Shown here: positions 55,873 to 64,000 of the stretch, piece after piece
How the letters are laid out: each line of letters starts with the position of its first letter
How positions within the stretch are numbered: position 1 is the stretch's first letter
Source: Streptococcus sp. 'caviae'
GTDB taxonomy: Bacteria; Bacillota; Bacilli; Lactobacillales; Streptococcaceae
Assembly (NCBI RefSeq): GCF_001937065.1
Contig: NZ_MOWR01000007.1
Location: forward strand, 1 to 64,000
Length of the DNA stretch: 64,000 nucleotides
Reading direction: 5' to 3'
Translations under genes and position numbers: made by a program
The notes under the pieces: generated by a model
What the model was told of the DNA's origin: nothing
The model's input: the letters and a program-made list of their open reading frames with translations, nothing else
Databases searched by the model: none

Positions 55873-57142
55873 TTCTCACCTCAATCGCTTTCGCATGCGC
55901 TTGCAGACCCTCGGCATAGGCCAAAGTTGTAATATCTTTTTCTGCGCTGTTGACCGCTGCCTTACTGTACTGGGTATACTGGATGCGTTTGACAAAGTCA
56001 TGCACTCCCAGAGCAGATGAGAAGCGGCTGGTTGCTGTGGTCGGTAGGACATGATTAGCACCGGCATAATAATCACCAATCGGTTCGCTCGTATAGTGTC
56101 CTAAAAAGACAGAGCCGGCATTTTGGACCTTGTCTAAATAGTCATAAGCATTTTCCATAGCAATTTCTAGGTGTTCTGGCGCAACCTTATTCATAAGGTC
56201 AAACATATCATCCGCATTTTCTGCAATAATGATGCGGCCGTTATTTTCAATAGACGGACGGGCAATCGCCTCACGCGGCAAGGTTTGCAGCTGAGTTTCG
56301 ATCTCAGCCTCTACCGCATCAGCCAGAGTTTCAGAATTGGTCACCAAAATGGCACGAGCACGAACATCATGCTCAGCCTGCGACAGCAAATCCGCCGCTA
56401 CAAAACGAGGACTTGCGGTACTGTCAGCGATGACACCGATTTCTGAGGGACCTGCAATCATATCAATGCCAACGGTACCGTAAACCTCTTTCTTAGCCGT
56501 TGCCACAAAGATATTACCAGGACCTGTAATCTTATCAACGTTTGGAATGCTTTGGGTGCCGTAAGCCAGAGCAGCGACCCCTTGAGCCCCGCCGACTTGG
56601 AAAATCTTATCAACTCCCGCCAATTTAGCAGCCACCAAAATAGCCGGCACAAAGTGCTCCTGCGGCGGTGTTATCATAATGATTTCCTTGACACCAGCGA
56701 TTTTAGCCGGAATAACATTCATAAGGACTGAGGACGGGTAAGCTGCTGTTCCTCCCGGCACATAGACACCCACGCGCTCAATGGGACGGATAAGCTGGCC
56801 GCGAAGCACACCTTCTGACGGCTGATCCTCAAAGCCTGTCTCCAGCTGCTGGCGGTGGTAGGATTCGATATTAGCCTTGGCATTCTCCAGCGCTGCCAAA
56901 ACGTCCCTGTCAATATCTGCAAATGCTTGGTCAATCCGGTCCTGCCCCACCTCAAAATCTGTCAAATCAATCTTGTCAAACTTGATGGAATACTCACGCA
57001 GGGCTTGATCACCGCGATTTCTCACATCGTCAATAATAGCGCGGACGGTTTCTTCAACACTGACATTTTCCCGGTTCAGCTCCAGCTGTTCTTGATAGAG
57101 AATCTTCGATATTTCTTCATTAGTTCCTGTTAGACGTTTCAT
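55859..57142 (-). CDS. hisD: Histidinol dehydrogenase
   Basis: A 427-residue zinc enzyme for the last two steps. [59 protein letters not shown] and [18 protein letters not shown] are present, including the zinc ligands. Overlaps hisG by 4 nt. Confidence 0.97.
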   Translation of the reverse strand: MKRLTGTNEEISKILYQEQLELNRENVSVEETVRAIIDDVRNRGDQALREYSIKFDKIDLTDFEVGQDRIDQAFADIDRDVLAALENAKANIESYHRQQLETGFEDQPSEGVLRGQLIRPIERVGVYVPGGTAAYPSSVLMNVIPAKIAGVKEIIMITPPQEHFVPAILVAAKLAGVDKIFQVGGAQGVAALAYGTQSIPNVDKITGPGNIFVATAKKEVYGTVGIDMIAGPSEIGVIADSTASPRFVAADLLSQAEHDVRARAILVTNSETLADAVEAEIETQLQTLPREAIARPSIENNGRIIIAENADDMFDLMNKVAPEHLEIAMENAYDYLDKVQNAGSVFLGHYTSEPIGDYYAGANHVLPTTATSRFSSALGVHDFVKRIQYTQYSKAAVNSAEKDITTLAYAEGLQAHAKAIEVRNEKS

Positions 57143-57786
57143 TTAAAAGCTACCTCCCGATCTCCGACCAGTCCTTCAATTTTTTTAATAAAAGGCAGCA
57201 GCTCAGGCTTGTTTTTTAAGCTGGCCTTATTGACAATCATCCGTGCCGAAATGCGGCAAATATCTTCAAATACCTCTAAGCCGTTGGCTCTTAGGGTGTT
57301 GCCGGTCTCCACAATATCGACAATGGCATCTGCCAGACCGATAACAGGAGCAATTTCGACACTGCCCTGAATGGAAATAATTTCCACATCTTCTCCCTTT
57401 TGGTTGAAGAAGTTTTTAGCGAGGGTTGGGTATTTTGTGGCAATGCGCTTGCGCTTATGGTCAGTCGGATTATAATCTTTGGTCGATGCCACAGAAAATT
57501 TACAGAGGCCGAAATTCAAATCCAGCATTTCCAAATAACCTGTCGGATGTTCAATCAGGACATCCTTGCCAACGACACCAATATCGGCTACACCGTGGCG
57601 GACATAGGTCGTAACATCCGGTGCCTTGACTAACAAAAAGCGAAAACGCTTATCGGGACTTTCAAAAATCAAATTGCGGCCCTTATCAGCCATAAAAGAC
57701 ATATCAAATCCTGCTTTTTCCAGCAGTTCTACTGTGCCTTTTTCAATCCGCCCTTTAGTCAGGGCAATAGTTAATTGCTTAGTCAT
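57139..57786 (-). CDS. hisG: ATP phosphoribosyltransferase, short form
   Basis: A 215-residue catalytic subunit lacking the C-terminal regulatory domain, as in HisZ-dependent species. [35 protein letters not shown] and [14 protein letters not shown] (PRPP site) are visible. It needs HisZ, encoded 8 nt upstream, for activity and histidine feedback. Confidence 0.96.
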   Translation of the reverse strand: MTKQLTIALTKGRIEKGTVELLEKAGFDMSFMADKGRNLIFESPDKRFRFLLVKAPDVTTYVRHGVADIGVVGKDVLIEHPTGYLEMLDLNFGLCKFSVASTKDYNPTDHKRKRIATKYPTLAKNFFNQKGEDVEIISIQGSVEIAPVIGLADAIVDIVETGNTLRANGLEVFEDICRISARMIVNKASLKNKPELLPFIKKIEGLVGDREVAFK

Positions 57787-57794
57787 AGCGCCTC

Positions 57795-58757
57795 CTAAAA
57801 ATGAATCTGATCATGAATAGCCTGATAAACACTGTCAATATCAAGGGCCCAGCCAAAAGCCGTCAGTTCTTTGGCCCCAAAGCGTTCAAAGAGTTTATCA
57901 TAGCGGCCGCCAGAGACAAAGGCATCCGGAATTTTATCGCCAAACACCTTAAACATAATACCTGTATAATAAGGCATGGCAGCAATCTGTGCCAAATCCA
58001 AAGTAACTTCTGAAAGTATGCCGTACAAATCCTCAAGCACCCTTTCCAAATCAGACAGAGCCTGTAAAATGCCAGGATTCTGACTCAAAGAGCGGGCTTT
58101 CTGCAAGACCTGAGTGCTCTCGCCAAACAAAAACGGCAGTTCTCTGATAAGGGCATCAAATTCACTGGGATAGCGAAAAGTAAATTCATTAAGCCCCGTA
58201 ATATTTTTATCCTGAATAAGCACAGCCAGCTCCTCTTTTGCATGGGCCGGCAGCTGCTGGCAAACAAAAATGGTCTGCAAAATATGAGCGTGGGAAAATT
58301 CAAATTTGTAATCCTTCAGACCGCTGACCTGCAGCGCATTATTCGCTGACAGCAAGGCATCTTTGAGGGCATCTTCAGCCTCATAGCCTACGATTTCGAT
58401 TCCCGCCTGAGTATGTTCGTTCAGTAACCCGCGCAGCTCTTCATTATCCTTAAAAACCTTGCCGGAATAAGAAAATTTAATAGGCGTTTCAACACGGGTC
58501 GAGGCAATGACCCGTCCGATCTGACTGGTAATATCAGGACGCAGGCTTAAAAGATTGCCTTTCTTGTCAAAAAGGTGATAATGCTCTGGCAGCACCTCAT
58601 CCGCAAAGACTTCAAAGTGCTCCAAAGTAGGTGTTTCAATCCGATTGAAACCCTCATTTATCAAAAGATCACTGATATCTCGTTCGATCTCATACATGAC
58701 ACGCGCCCGTTTAAAGAGCTTATCATGCATGCCAACTGGTAAACTTGTTTTTTTCAT
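57795..58757 (-). CDS. hisZ: ATP phosphoribosyltransferase regulatory subunit
   Basis: A 320-residue HisRS-like protein with class II motifs [20 protein letters not shown] and [17 protein letters not shown], and the C-terminal [10 protein letters not shown] and [13 protein letters not shown]. It lacks an anticodon domain, so it is HisZ rather than a synthetase. Overlaps hisC by 4 nt. Confidence 0.94.
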   Translation of the reverse strand: MKKTSLPVGMHDKLFKRARVMYEIERDISDLLINEGFNRIETPTLEHFEVFADEVLPEHYHLFDKKGNLLSLRPDITSQIGRVIASTRVETPIKFSYSGKVFKDNEELRGLLNEHTQAGIEIVGYEAEDALKDALLSANNALQVSGLKDYKFEFSHAHILQTIFVCQQLPAHAKEELAVLIQDKNITGLNEFTFRYPSEFDALIRELPFLFGESTQVLQKARSLSQNPGILQALSDLERVLEDLYGILSEVTLDLAQIAAMPYYTGIMFKVFGDKIPDAFVSGGRYDKLFERFGAKELTAFGWALDIDSVYQAIHDQIHF

Positions 58758-59800
58758 TTCAAATCCTCAATAGTCTTGATAACTGCTTCCATCTCGTCCT
58801 GACGGCCAATTGAAATCCGCAGATAATCCTTAATCCTGTCAACTGTTGGAAAATAGCGCACATAAATTTTTCTGGCTTCCAAGGCTTTAAACAAGGCTGC
58901 CGCAGAAATCCCTGCTGGCTTTGTCAGCACAAAATTTGCCTGACTGGGCAAAACAGTAAAGCCCTGCTTGACTAACTGCTGAGAAAACCAATCTCGGGTC
59001 TTTTGGATTTTCTTAGCAGTTTTCTGATAGTAAGACCAATCCTCAACAGCTGCTGCTGCCAATTTTTCTGCCAGCAAATCAACAGAATAAGGATTGATAG
59101 AATGTTTGACGGCATTCATCACCGCAATCAGCTCAGGGCTCGCAATCGCATAGCCCACACGCAGACCGGCTAAGGCTGCATCTTTAGAAAAGGTTCGTGT
59201 AATCACAAGATTATCGTATTTGCTAAGGAGAGAAAGGGCCGACTGACCGCCAAAATTGATGTAGGCTTCATCTAAGATAACAACCACATCACGATTGGCC
59301 TGTAAAATAGCTTCAATCTCTGCAAGCGGTTTGTAAATGCCGGTAGGGGCATTAGGATTAGTTAAAATAATACCGCCATTATCGGCTAAATAATCCTCTG
59401 TTTTGATGGTGAAATCCTCTGCCAAGGGAACTTCATGGTAGTTAACCCGATACAGATCTGCCCAGACCTTGTAAAAACCATAGGTCAAATCCGGAAAAAG
59501 AACAGGTTCGTCATTATTGAAAAAGGCCAGAAAGGCGATGGATAAGACATCATCTGAACCATTAGCAATCATCAATTGTTCAGGTCTGACCTGTAAGTTT
59601 TCCGCCAAGACAGCTCGTAAATCAGCCTGATCCAAAGTCGAATACTTGCGTAAACTATCTGCATCAAAATGTGCTAAAACCTCACGGACCTTAGGGCTGG
59701 CACCGTAGGCATTCTCATTGGTATTGAGCTTAATCATATTCTTCTCAGCAGGCTGAGCGCCTGCTACATAGGGTTCAATTTGTCGCAATCCTCTAATCAT
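58754..59800 (-). CDS. hisC: Histidinol-phosphate aminotransferase
   Basis: A 348-residue PLP enzyme. [62 protein letters not shown] with the PLP Lys, and a C-terminal [11 protein letters not shown] are conserved. The start at 59800 (MIRGLRQ) follows agaggtgataag; open codons upstream belong to the T-box terminator region. First gene of the operon. Confidence 0.96.
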   Translation of the reverse strand: MIRGLRQIEPYVAGAQPAEKNMIKLNTNENAYGASPKVREVLAHFDADSLRKYSTLDQADLRAVLAENLQVRPEQLMIANGSDDVLSIAFLAFFNNDEPVLFPDLTYGFYKVWADLYRVNYHEVPLAEDFTIKTEDYLADNGGIILTNPNAPTGIYKPLAEIEAILQANRDVVVILDEAYINFGGQSALSLLSKYDNLVITRTFSKDAALAGLRVGYAIASPELIAVMNAVKHSINPYSVDLLAEKLAAAAVEDWSYYQKTAKKIQKTRDWFSQQLVKQGFTVLPSQANFVLTKPAGISAAALFKALEARKIYVRYFPTVDRIKDYLRISIGRQDEMEAVIKTIEDLK

Positions 59801-59823
59801 CTTATCACCTCTGCCAGCGATGC

Positions 59824-60118
59824 AAAAAACGCCCCCGCAAAAAACTTGCAAGGACGCTTGAAACGTGGTTCCACCTTCAATTCAGCAGCCTGTCGCCAGA
59901 CTGCCCTCAGGGAGTTTGAAACTCCAATCCGTAACGTGAATGACCCGTCGAGCACTACTTTCCTCAGATTTGGCACCCGCACTCAAGAATGTGTCGTCTA
60001 AATGTCCTGTATGTTCTCAGCTACCATACTCTCTGTTACTGCCGGATAGATTATCAGCTTGTCTGCGCCTGTAATCCACCCGGTGACTTAGACTTTTTCT
60101 CTCATCGCTTTTCTATTT
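59824..60118 (-). ncRNA. T-box riboswitch, probable histidine specificity
   Basis: On the minus strand AAGGTGGAACCACG (59864-59877) is the conserved T-box sequence. It is followed by a terminator (GCGTCC...GGGGGCG, T-run; 59824-59859). Stem I lies upstream, closed by GTCTAA...TTAGAC; the specifier segment reads GAGAACATACAGG, placing CAU (His) at 60013-60011. Uncharged tRNA-His should stabilise the antiterminator and turn on the operon. Specifier assignment is by eye. Confidence 0.88.
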
Positions 60119-60124
60119 TTCTCT

Positions 60125-60153
60125 ATTCTACAAGAAAATTCTGAATATTGCAA
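60125..60153 (-). promoter_or_regulatory. his operon promoter
   Basis: TTGCAA, 17 nt, TAGAAT on the minus strand, immediately upstream of the T-box leader. Confidence 0.75.
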
Positions 60154-60248
60154 GCCTTAAATTATTATCTGACTTCCGCCAGACACCTGTTTACTGATAC
60201 TAAAGTAAACCTCTTGAAGTTACCGATACCATCACTAACAACCAAAAA

Positions 60249-60270
60249 GCAACGGCTTTGCAGTCGTTGC
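60249..60270 (-). terminator. Terminator-like hairpin, copy 1 of a repeated stem
   Basis: gcaacggctttgcagtcgttgc forms an 8-bp stem with one G-T pair and, on the minus strand, is followed by TTTTTGG. Nearly identical to 60537-60558. Confidence 0.65.
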
Positions 60271-60364
60271 TCAGACTGTAGACAAATCTCCATTTGCCTA
60301 CCTTGATCAGCAAAAAAGTCTGCAGACTACCATATAAATTCCACGAACGCAAACGAGTTTAAAG

Positions 60365-60507
60365 GATACTTCCGCCGTGATGAAAGTGTCAGAAATGGTG
60401 AATTTTAGCCAATTCTGACACTCGGAAACTTTGAGACCGTGGCTCAAAGTTTAGGCATGGAATTCCCTAGGAAGTCGCTGCCGTCCGACATCACCTAAGG
60501 AAGTATC
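60365..60507. repeat. Multi-branched inverted-repeat element
   Basis: Outer stem gatacttcc (60365-60373) with ggaagtatc (60499-60507), and gtgatg (60377-60382) with catcac (60489-60494). Two internal perfect 10-bp hairpins: 60385-60394 with 60413-60422 (agtgtcagaa/ttctgacact), and 60426-60435 with 60443-60452 (aaactttgag/ctcaaagttt). No coding frame. Could be a structured RNA or a degenerate mobile repeat. Confidence 0.55.
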
Positions 60508-60536
60508 AAAGAAAAAGGACTTTTTCTTCAAACTAA

Positions 60537-60558
60537 GCAACGGCTTTGCAGCCGTTGC
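60537..60558 (+). terminator. Terminator-like hairpin, copy 2
   Basis: gcaacggctttgcagccgttgc, a perfect 8-bp stem followed on the plus strand by gctttttg. Copies 1 and 2 bracket the multi-branched element and both face outward. Confidence 0.7.
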
Positions 60559-60742
60559 GCTTTTTGTTTGAGCAGAGTCACAATTGTTCCAGTTCTTGGT
60601 TAGTAATTTATCAGTCTATTATTTCTCAGATAAAAACTGAAAAATAACAGCAGCTAATGCCAAACCTTGAGCACCCAGAAATACCTAACCAAGTGGATTT
60701 GAAGCCTCTGCGATTGCGGCTGCTCCAAACCAAAGACAAGTC

Positions 60743-60958
60743 TTACTTTTTATTTTTCATAAAATCTACAATGCCCTTGAAAATTTTGACAAAATCTTTC
60801 CAGCAAAGCGCAGTGACCAAGATAGATTCAGTCATAAAAATTCCAAAAATAATAATCTTAACCGTTGTATTTTCAGAAACAGCTGAAACCAATAAGATAA
60901 TTGGCAGGCTAAATAAATATCCATAACTCAGATAAAGTGATCTTTTTGAAGGTATCAT
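60743..60958 (-). CDS. Small membrane protein, possible bacteriocin immunity
   Basis: A 71-residue protein with two membrane helices (LYLSYGYLFSLPIILLVSAV and VKIIIFGIFMTESILVTALC) and a basic C-terminus (FMKNKK). Size, topology and position after a bacteriocin locus fit an immunity protein. No family recognised. Confidence 0.5.
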   Translation of the reverse strand: MIPSKRSLYLSYGYLFSLPIILLVSAVSENTTVKIIIFGIFMTESILVTALCWKDFVKIFKGIVDFMKNKK

Positions 60959-60997
60959 AATGACTTGCCTTTCTATAGATGATAGATAAACGACTTA

Positions 60998-61117
60998 TTA
61001 AAATGGTAAGTTATATCCGACAATGCCTCCAGTAATTGCACCACCGATACCGCCGACTGCGGCTGAGGCTCTTTCAACCACAGATAAATAGTAATTGGTG
61101 GTGCAGAGAAATTCAAA
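60998..61117 (-). pseudogene. Remnant of a second bacteriocin peptide
   Basis: An open 39-codon stretch ends ERASAAVGGIGGAITGGIVG then YNLPF and stop. The GxxxG-rich tail is typical of class IIb bacteriocins, but there is no start codon, leader or double-glycine site upstream and an in-frame TGA precedes it. Probably a decayed partner peptide. Confidence 0.5.
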
Positions 61118-61120
61118 TCA

Positions 61121-61291
61121 TTAGCGATTAAGATAATTATTTTTCAAATAAATATAAATAATTACCAGTGCATTAATCACAAGTAGGGCATAGATGAACA
61201 GTCTCATTTTATTATTTGGAAATATAACCAACAAAAGTAACAGTATTGGTATAGCTCCCATGATAATGCTAATAAATTTAGGAAAATGCAT
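61121..61291 (-). CDS. Small membrane protein next to the bacteriocin gene
   Basis: A 56-residue protein with two membrane helices (ISIIMGAIPILLLLLVIF and RLFIYALLVINALVIIYIYL) and a basic tail (KNNYLNR). The start at 61291 has aagg with 7-nt spacing; an ATG two codons upstream is possible. It lies 13 nt after the bacteriocin stop. Immunity function is inferred from context. Confidence 0.55.
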   Translation of the reverse strand: MHFPKFISIIMGAIPILLLLLVIFPNNKMRLFIYALLVINALVIIYIYLKNNYLNR

Positions 61292-61304
61292 TTTCATACC
61301 TTCT

Positions 61305-61598
61305 TTAAATCCATGGTCCCCATGTATCAACAGCCGCACCAGCCAGTCCAAGAGCGCCGCCTAATGCCACACCATCTCTTACACCTTTAATTGTGGCACC
61401 TGATACAGTTCCTATCCCTGGAAGAACCATTGATCCAATTGTTCCACCAGTTGCAGCTCCATAAACGCCATCGGCAATACCACCTACGACAGCACCAGTA
61501 ATACCAAGCAGCAAGCCTCCTTCTGATTCAGAAAGAAGAGCTGTGTCCGCTGCTTCAAAGTTGTCAAATGTTATTGACTCCAAAGTTAAGAAATTCAT
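61305..61598 (-). CDS. Class II bacteriocin precursor with double-glycine leader
   Basis: A 97-residue precursor. The leader MNFLTLESITFDNFEAADTA continues LLSESEGG, a GG-type leader of 28 residues. The predicted 69-residue mature part is hydrophobic and Gly/Ala-rich with several GxxxG motifs (GAVVGGIADGVYGAATGG; LGGALGLAGAAVDTWGPW), like Blp/two-peptide bacteriocins. A TTG start at 61625 with a near aagga site is an alternative. The ABC exporter, if any, must be elsewhere. Confidence 0.78.
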   Translation of the reverse strand: MNFLTLESITFDNFEAADTALLSESEGGLLLGITGAVVGGIADGVYGAATGGTIGSMVLPGIGTVSGATIKGVRDGVALGGALGLAGAAVDTWGPWI

Positions 61599-61795
61599 CA
61601 AAATTTTTCTTTTATTTTTTGCCAATTATCCTTGGCTAACAGTGCCCAGTCTATCAATTTCCCTTTCATTTAGCAATATCGTTGAGTTTATTTTAATGAA
61701 ATCTCAAAATTATTGTTGTAAAAAGCATAATTTTCTGTATTTTTTAATTACTATCTATTGATAAAAGAGAAAATCATTTGTCAGCCACTACAAGC

Positions 61796-61830
61796 CAAAA
61801 AACACTGATTAGCCCTGCTAACCAGTGTTG
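61796..61830 (-). terminator. Terminator of ezrA
   Basis: AACACTGGTTAGC pairs with GCTAATCAGTGTT around AGG, followed by TTTT on the minus strand, 11 nt after the ezrA stop. Confidence 0.9.
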
Positions 61831-61840
61831 TCAGTATTAA

Positions 61841-63565
61841 TTAGAAGCGAATAGTTTCACGCGTTTTTTCATAGGAGGAGACAAAGCGGTCTGTGACACC
61901 GGGCTCTACTGTTTCCAAAGCATAGGAAATTTCATCAAAGGAACCTTGATAGTCGTATTCTTCCTCAAAGAGTTTAAGAGCAATATCAAAGCTTTCCTGA
62001 ACACTCGGCTCAAAGCTGCGGTAGCGGTTTGAATACTGCAGAAGCTGCTCTGTCAATGTCGCATTTTGAACCACCCGATAAGCAGTTTCTTCTAAATTAG
62101 CAACAGCGGCTGTTGCTGCTTCTGTCAGACGATTCACCGTTTCAATATGGATACGGGCACGATTCAGTTCATCCATCAAGGCTTCCAGCTGAGCGCTGCT
62201 TGTGAAGAAAACACTTAAGAATTCCTGAGGAATACCCGGAAGATTGCGCTTCTCCATAAAACGTTTGATGGCATGCAGCTGATTGATGTAGCCGTCCAAT
62301 TTTTGACGGGAGGTCTTTTCAATATTTTCAATATCTTTCAGACTGTTGAAAACGTCCAGCTGGCCTTCTTCAACCAAGTCAAGCTTCTTGATGGCACGGT
62401 CAAACTTATCTTCTAAAAGTGAGAACGGTTTTTCCTGTACGTCAAAATTCTCAATAATCGGCAGCACATCTTTTTCAATAACTGTCAAATCTTCATTGAA
62501 GTCACGAACGTTGATTTCTTCTTTTTCATTCAAGATATAGCGATGTGTCAGACGTTCAATTTCTGCTTCCAGCTGCTCGTTGTTCTTCTTGGCATGTTCC
62601 AAATAAGCCGGAATAATCTTCTTGCTCTTAACAATTTTCTTATGAGCTCTGATTTCACGTTCAAAGATATCGTAGAGACCGTCAATTTTTTCTTGAATGG
62701 ATTCATTTTCTGACTCGGCCTTATCCAAGTCCAAAGAGACCAACTCGTTAGAATTGCTGCCGATTGCTTCGCGGATTTCCTGAAAACGTTCTTCAATATT
62801 TTTCTCAGGGAAGTGATAATTTTCTTCCAGTAACCGGCGATAGCCAGACTCCAAATCATCCAGCTGATCAGGGAAATCATCTTCCAATTTAGCAACGATA
62901 GCCGGAATCTTCTCGGTCATCTGACCCAGTGCAATTGTGTGCTCTTCGGCACGGTCAAGAATCTCGGAAGCTTCTACAGGGTCACCTGAAGAATTCAGGG
63001 TAACAAACTGTGAAAACTCAGCTTCAATATTTTTGAGCTGCTTCTCAATTTCAGGCATGGTGGTCCCAAAATTGCTGTCCCCTTCTTCAACTGAAGCCTG
63101 CAGCTTTTCATACATTTCAAGCGCATGCAAAACACGGGCGCTGTTTTTTTCTTCCTGCTCTTTTAAAACAGCAAGAGCCTCTCTGATTGCTTTAATATCT
63201 TCTTCCGCAAGATTCAGCTGACTTTCAATACTGTTGATTTGATTATGAGCACGGATAAAATTGAAAGTGTCATTTAAATTTTCTGCTTCAAAGATATGAT
63301 TTTCAATATCGCTGAATGAATTGAGCGATAAATCAACCCATTTTTGATTCCACTCACGAAAGGCCGTCTGACTCTGACCGATTAGATGGAGTTTCTTAAC
63401 TTCTTCAATCTCATCATTGACAGGCAGATCAAAAAGATTTTGTTTGCGTTCTTCTAATTTTGTGATTAACGAATCATTTCGTTTTCTGATAATAATAGCA
63501 ATCAGGTAGGCTGTAATAACTACCAGCACTATTGCCACTATCAGCAATACAATTCCGCTAGACAT
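61841..63565 (-). CDS. ezrA: Septation ring formation regulator EzrA
   Basis: A 574-residue division protein. One N-terminal membrane helix ([20 protein letters not shown]) is followed by ~540 residues of spectrin-like coiled coils. EzrA binds FtsZ and coordinates septal and peripheral wall growth. The start at 63565 follows aaggagattaag; upstream open codons lack a ribosome site. Adjacent to gyrB as in other streptococci. Confidence 0.95.
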   Translation of the reverse strand: MSSGIVLLIVAIVLVVITAYLIAIIIRKRNDSLITKLEERKQNLFDLPVNDEIEEVKKLHLIGQSQTAFREWNQKWVDLSLNSFSDIENHIFEAENLNDTFNFIRAHNQINSIESQLNLAEEDIKAIREALAVLKEQEEKNSARVLHALEMYEKLQASVEEGDSNFGTTMPEIEKQLKNIEAEFSQFVTLNSSGDPVEASEILDRAEEHTIALGQMTEKIPAIVAKLEDDFPDQLDDLESGYRRLLEENYHFPEKNIEERFQEIREAIGSNSNELVSLDLDKAESENESIQEKIDGLYDIFEREIRAHKKIVKSKKIIPAYLEHAKKNNEQLEAEIERLTHRYILNEKEEINVRDFNEDLTVIEKDVLPIIENFDVQEKPFSLLEDKFDRAIKKLDLVEEGQLDVFNSLKDIENIEKTSRQKLDGYINQLHAIKRFMEKRNLPGIPQEFLSVFFTSSAQLEALMDELNRARIHIETVNRLTEAATAAVANLEETAYRVVQNATLTEQLLQYSNRYRSFEPSVQESFDIALKLFEEEYDYQGSFDEISYALETVEPGVTDRFVSSYEKTRETIRF

Positions 63566-63658
63566 CTTAATCTCCTTAAATTGTCTTATTATTGTCAAAA
63601 TAGGCTATAACGTTACGATTATAACATACTTCCAGCTGCTTTTCAAAAAAATCTTCGA

Positions 63659-64000
63659 TTAAATGTCAAGCGTACTATAAACCGCATTTTCTTCAATAAA
63701 TTCACGGCGAGGTTCAACACGGTCCCCCATGAGCATGTCAAATATCTTATCAGCCTCAGCAGCATCATCTACAGAGACACGGGCCATCAGGCGGTTATCC
63801 GGATTCATTGTCGTTTCCCACAGCTGATGGTCATCCATTTCTCCCAGACCCTTATAGCGCTGAACAGTCGGCTTAGAGCGGCCCTGACTGTATTTTTCTA
63901 AAGCTTCCTGCAGCTTTTCTTCCTGGTCATTGCCCGGCTGAATGTATTCCTTGATGTCACTGCCGACCTTGACTCCGTAAATCGGCGGCTGAGCAATATA
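63659..64000 (-). CDS. gyrB: DNA gyrase subunit B, C-terminal part
   Basis: The 3' end of gyrB, truncated by the window. It reads from [20 protein letters not shown] to [20 protein letters not shown] and DI, with the conserved [12 protein letters not shown] end. About 113 residues of the TOPRIM/tail region are present. Confidence 0.97.
   Translation of the reverse strand, partial: YIAQPPIYGVKVGSDIKEYIQPGNDQEEKLQEALEKYSQGRSKPTVQRYKGLGEMDDHQLWETTMNPDNRLMARVSVDDAAEADKIFDMLMGDRVEPRREFIEENAVYSTLDI

Overview
The window reads as a low-GC Gram-positive chromosome of a mutans-group Streptococcus. This rests on gene content and gene order as I recall them from S. mutans: aro/tyrA/pheA followed by an LCP gene and rlmD; atlA-lipoprotein-pepT-ebsA-ferredoxin-LysM-cmk-infC-rpmI-rplT; a his operon containing serB; and ezrA next to gyrB. 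No database search was run. Core genes sit in syntenic blocks, with accessory DNA at the joints.

Layout. 1-4.5 kb: the edge of an IS3-type element, then a CPBP protease gene, a TetR-family regulator and a divergent old-yellow-enzyme flavoprotein. 4.8-7.5 kb: a small defence/addiction island with a frameshifted pezT toxin, intact pezA, an HNH nuclease gene cut by a nonsense codon, and a HEPN-like protein. 7.5-20 kb: a long leftward aromatic amino acid cluster (SAM methyltransferase, aroD, aroE, aroB, aroC, tyrA, ylbF-like, aroA, aroK, pheA, LCP, rlmD). 20-22.3 kb: lipoteichoic acid synthase. 22.4-30.7 kb: infC-rpmI-rplT with an L20-type attenuator leader, cmk, a LysM protein, ferredoxin, EbsA, peptidase T, a lipoprotein and the AtlA-like autolysin. 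30.8-34.7 kb: enolase, paired membrane proteins, a YueI-like protein and a HAD phosphatase. 34.8-40 kb: malate utilisation (a MaeKR-like two-component system divergent from a 2-hydroxycarboxylate transporter and malic enzyme).

41.2-50.9 kb is the most interesting part: a leftward restriction/defence-like locus. It holds a 1085-residue N6-adenine DNA methyltransferase, an opposite-strand silent target-recognition cassette, a serine recombinase, a phospholipase-D/SNF2 helicase and a STAS/GHKL-ATPase pair. A perfect 21-bp inverted repeat (46767-46787 and 48418-48438) lies at the same reading-frame position in the active and silent recognition domains. Inversion of the 1.67-kb segment would therefore give an in-frame exchange of the methyltransferase C-terminus, so I infer a phase-variable specificity switch.

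51.4-60.2 kb: a complete leftward histidine operon (hisC-Z-G-D-serB-B-H-A-F-I-E plus a DivIVA-like gene) under a T-box leader with a candidate CAU (His) specifier. 60.2-61.7 kb: a strongly structured intergenic element, then a double-glycine bacteriocin precursor, small membrane proteins (possible immunity) and a bacteriocin remnant. 61.8-64 kb: ezrA and the 3' end of gyrB.
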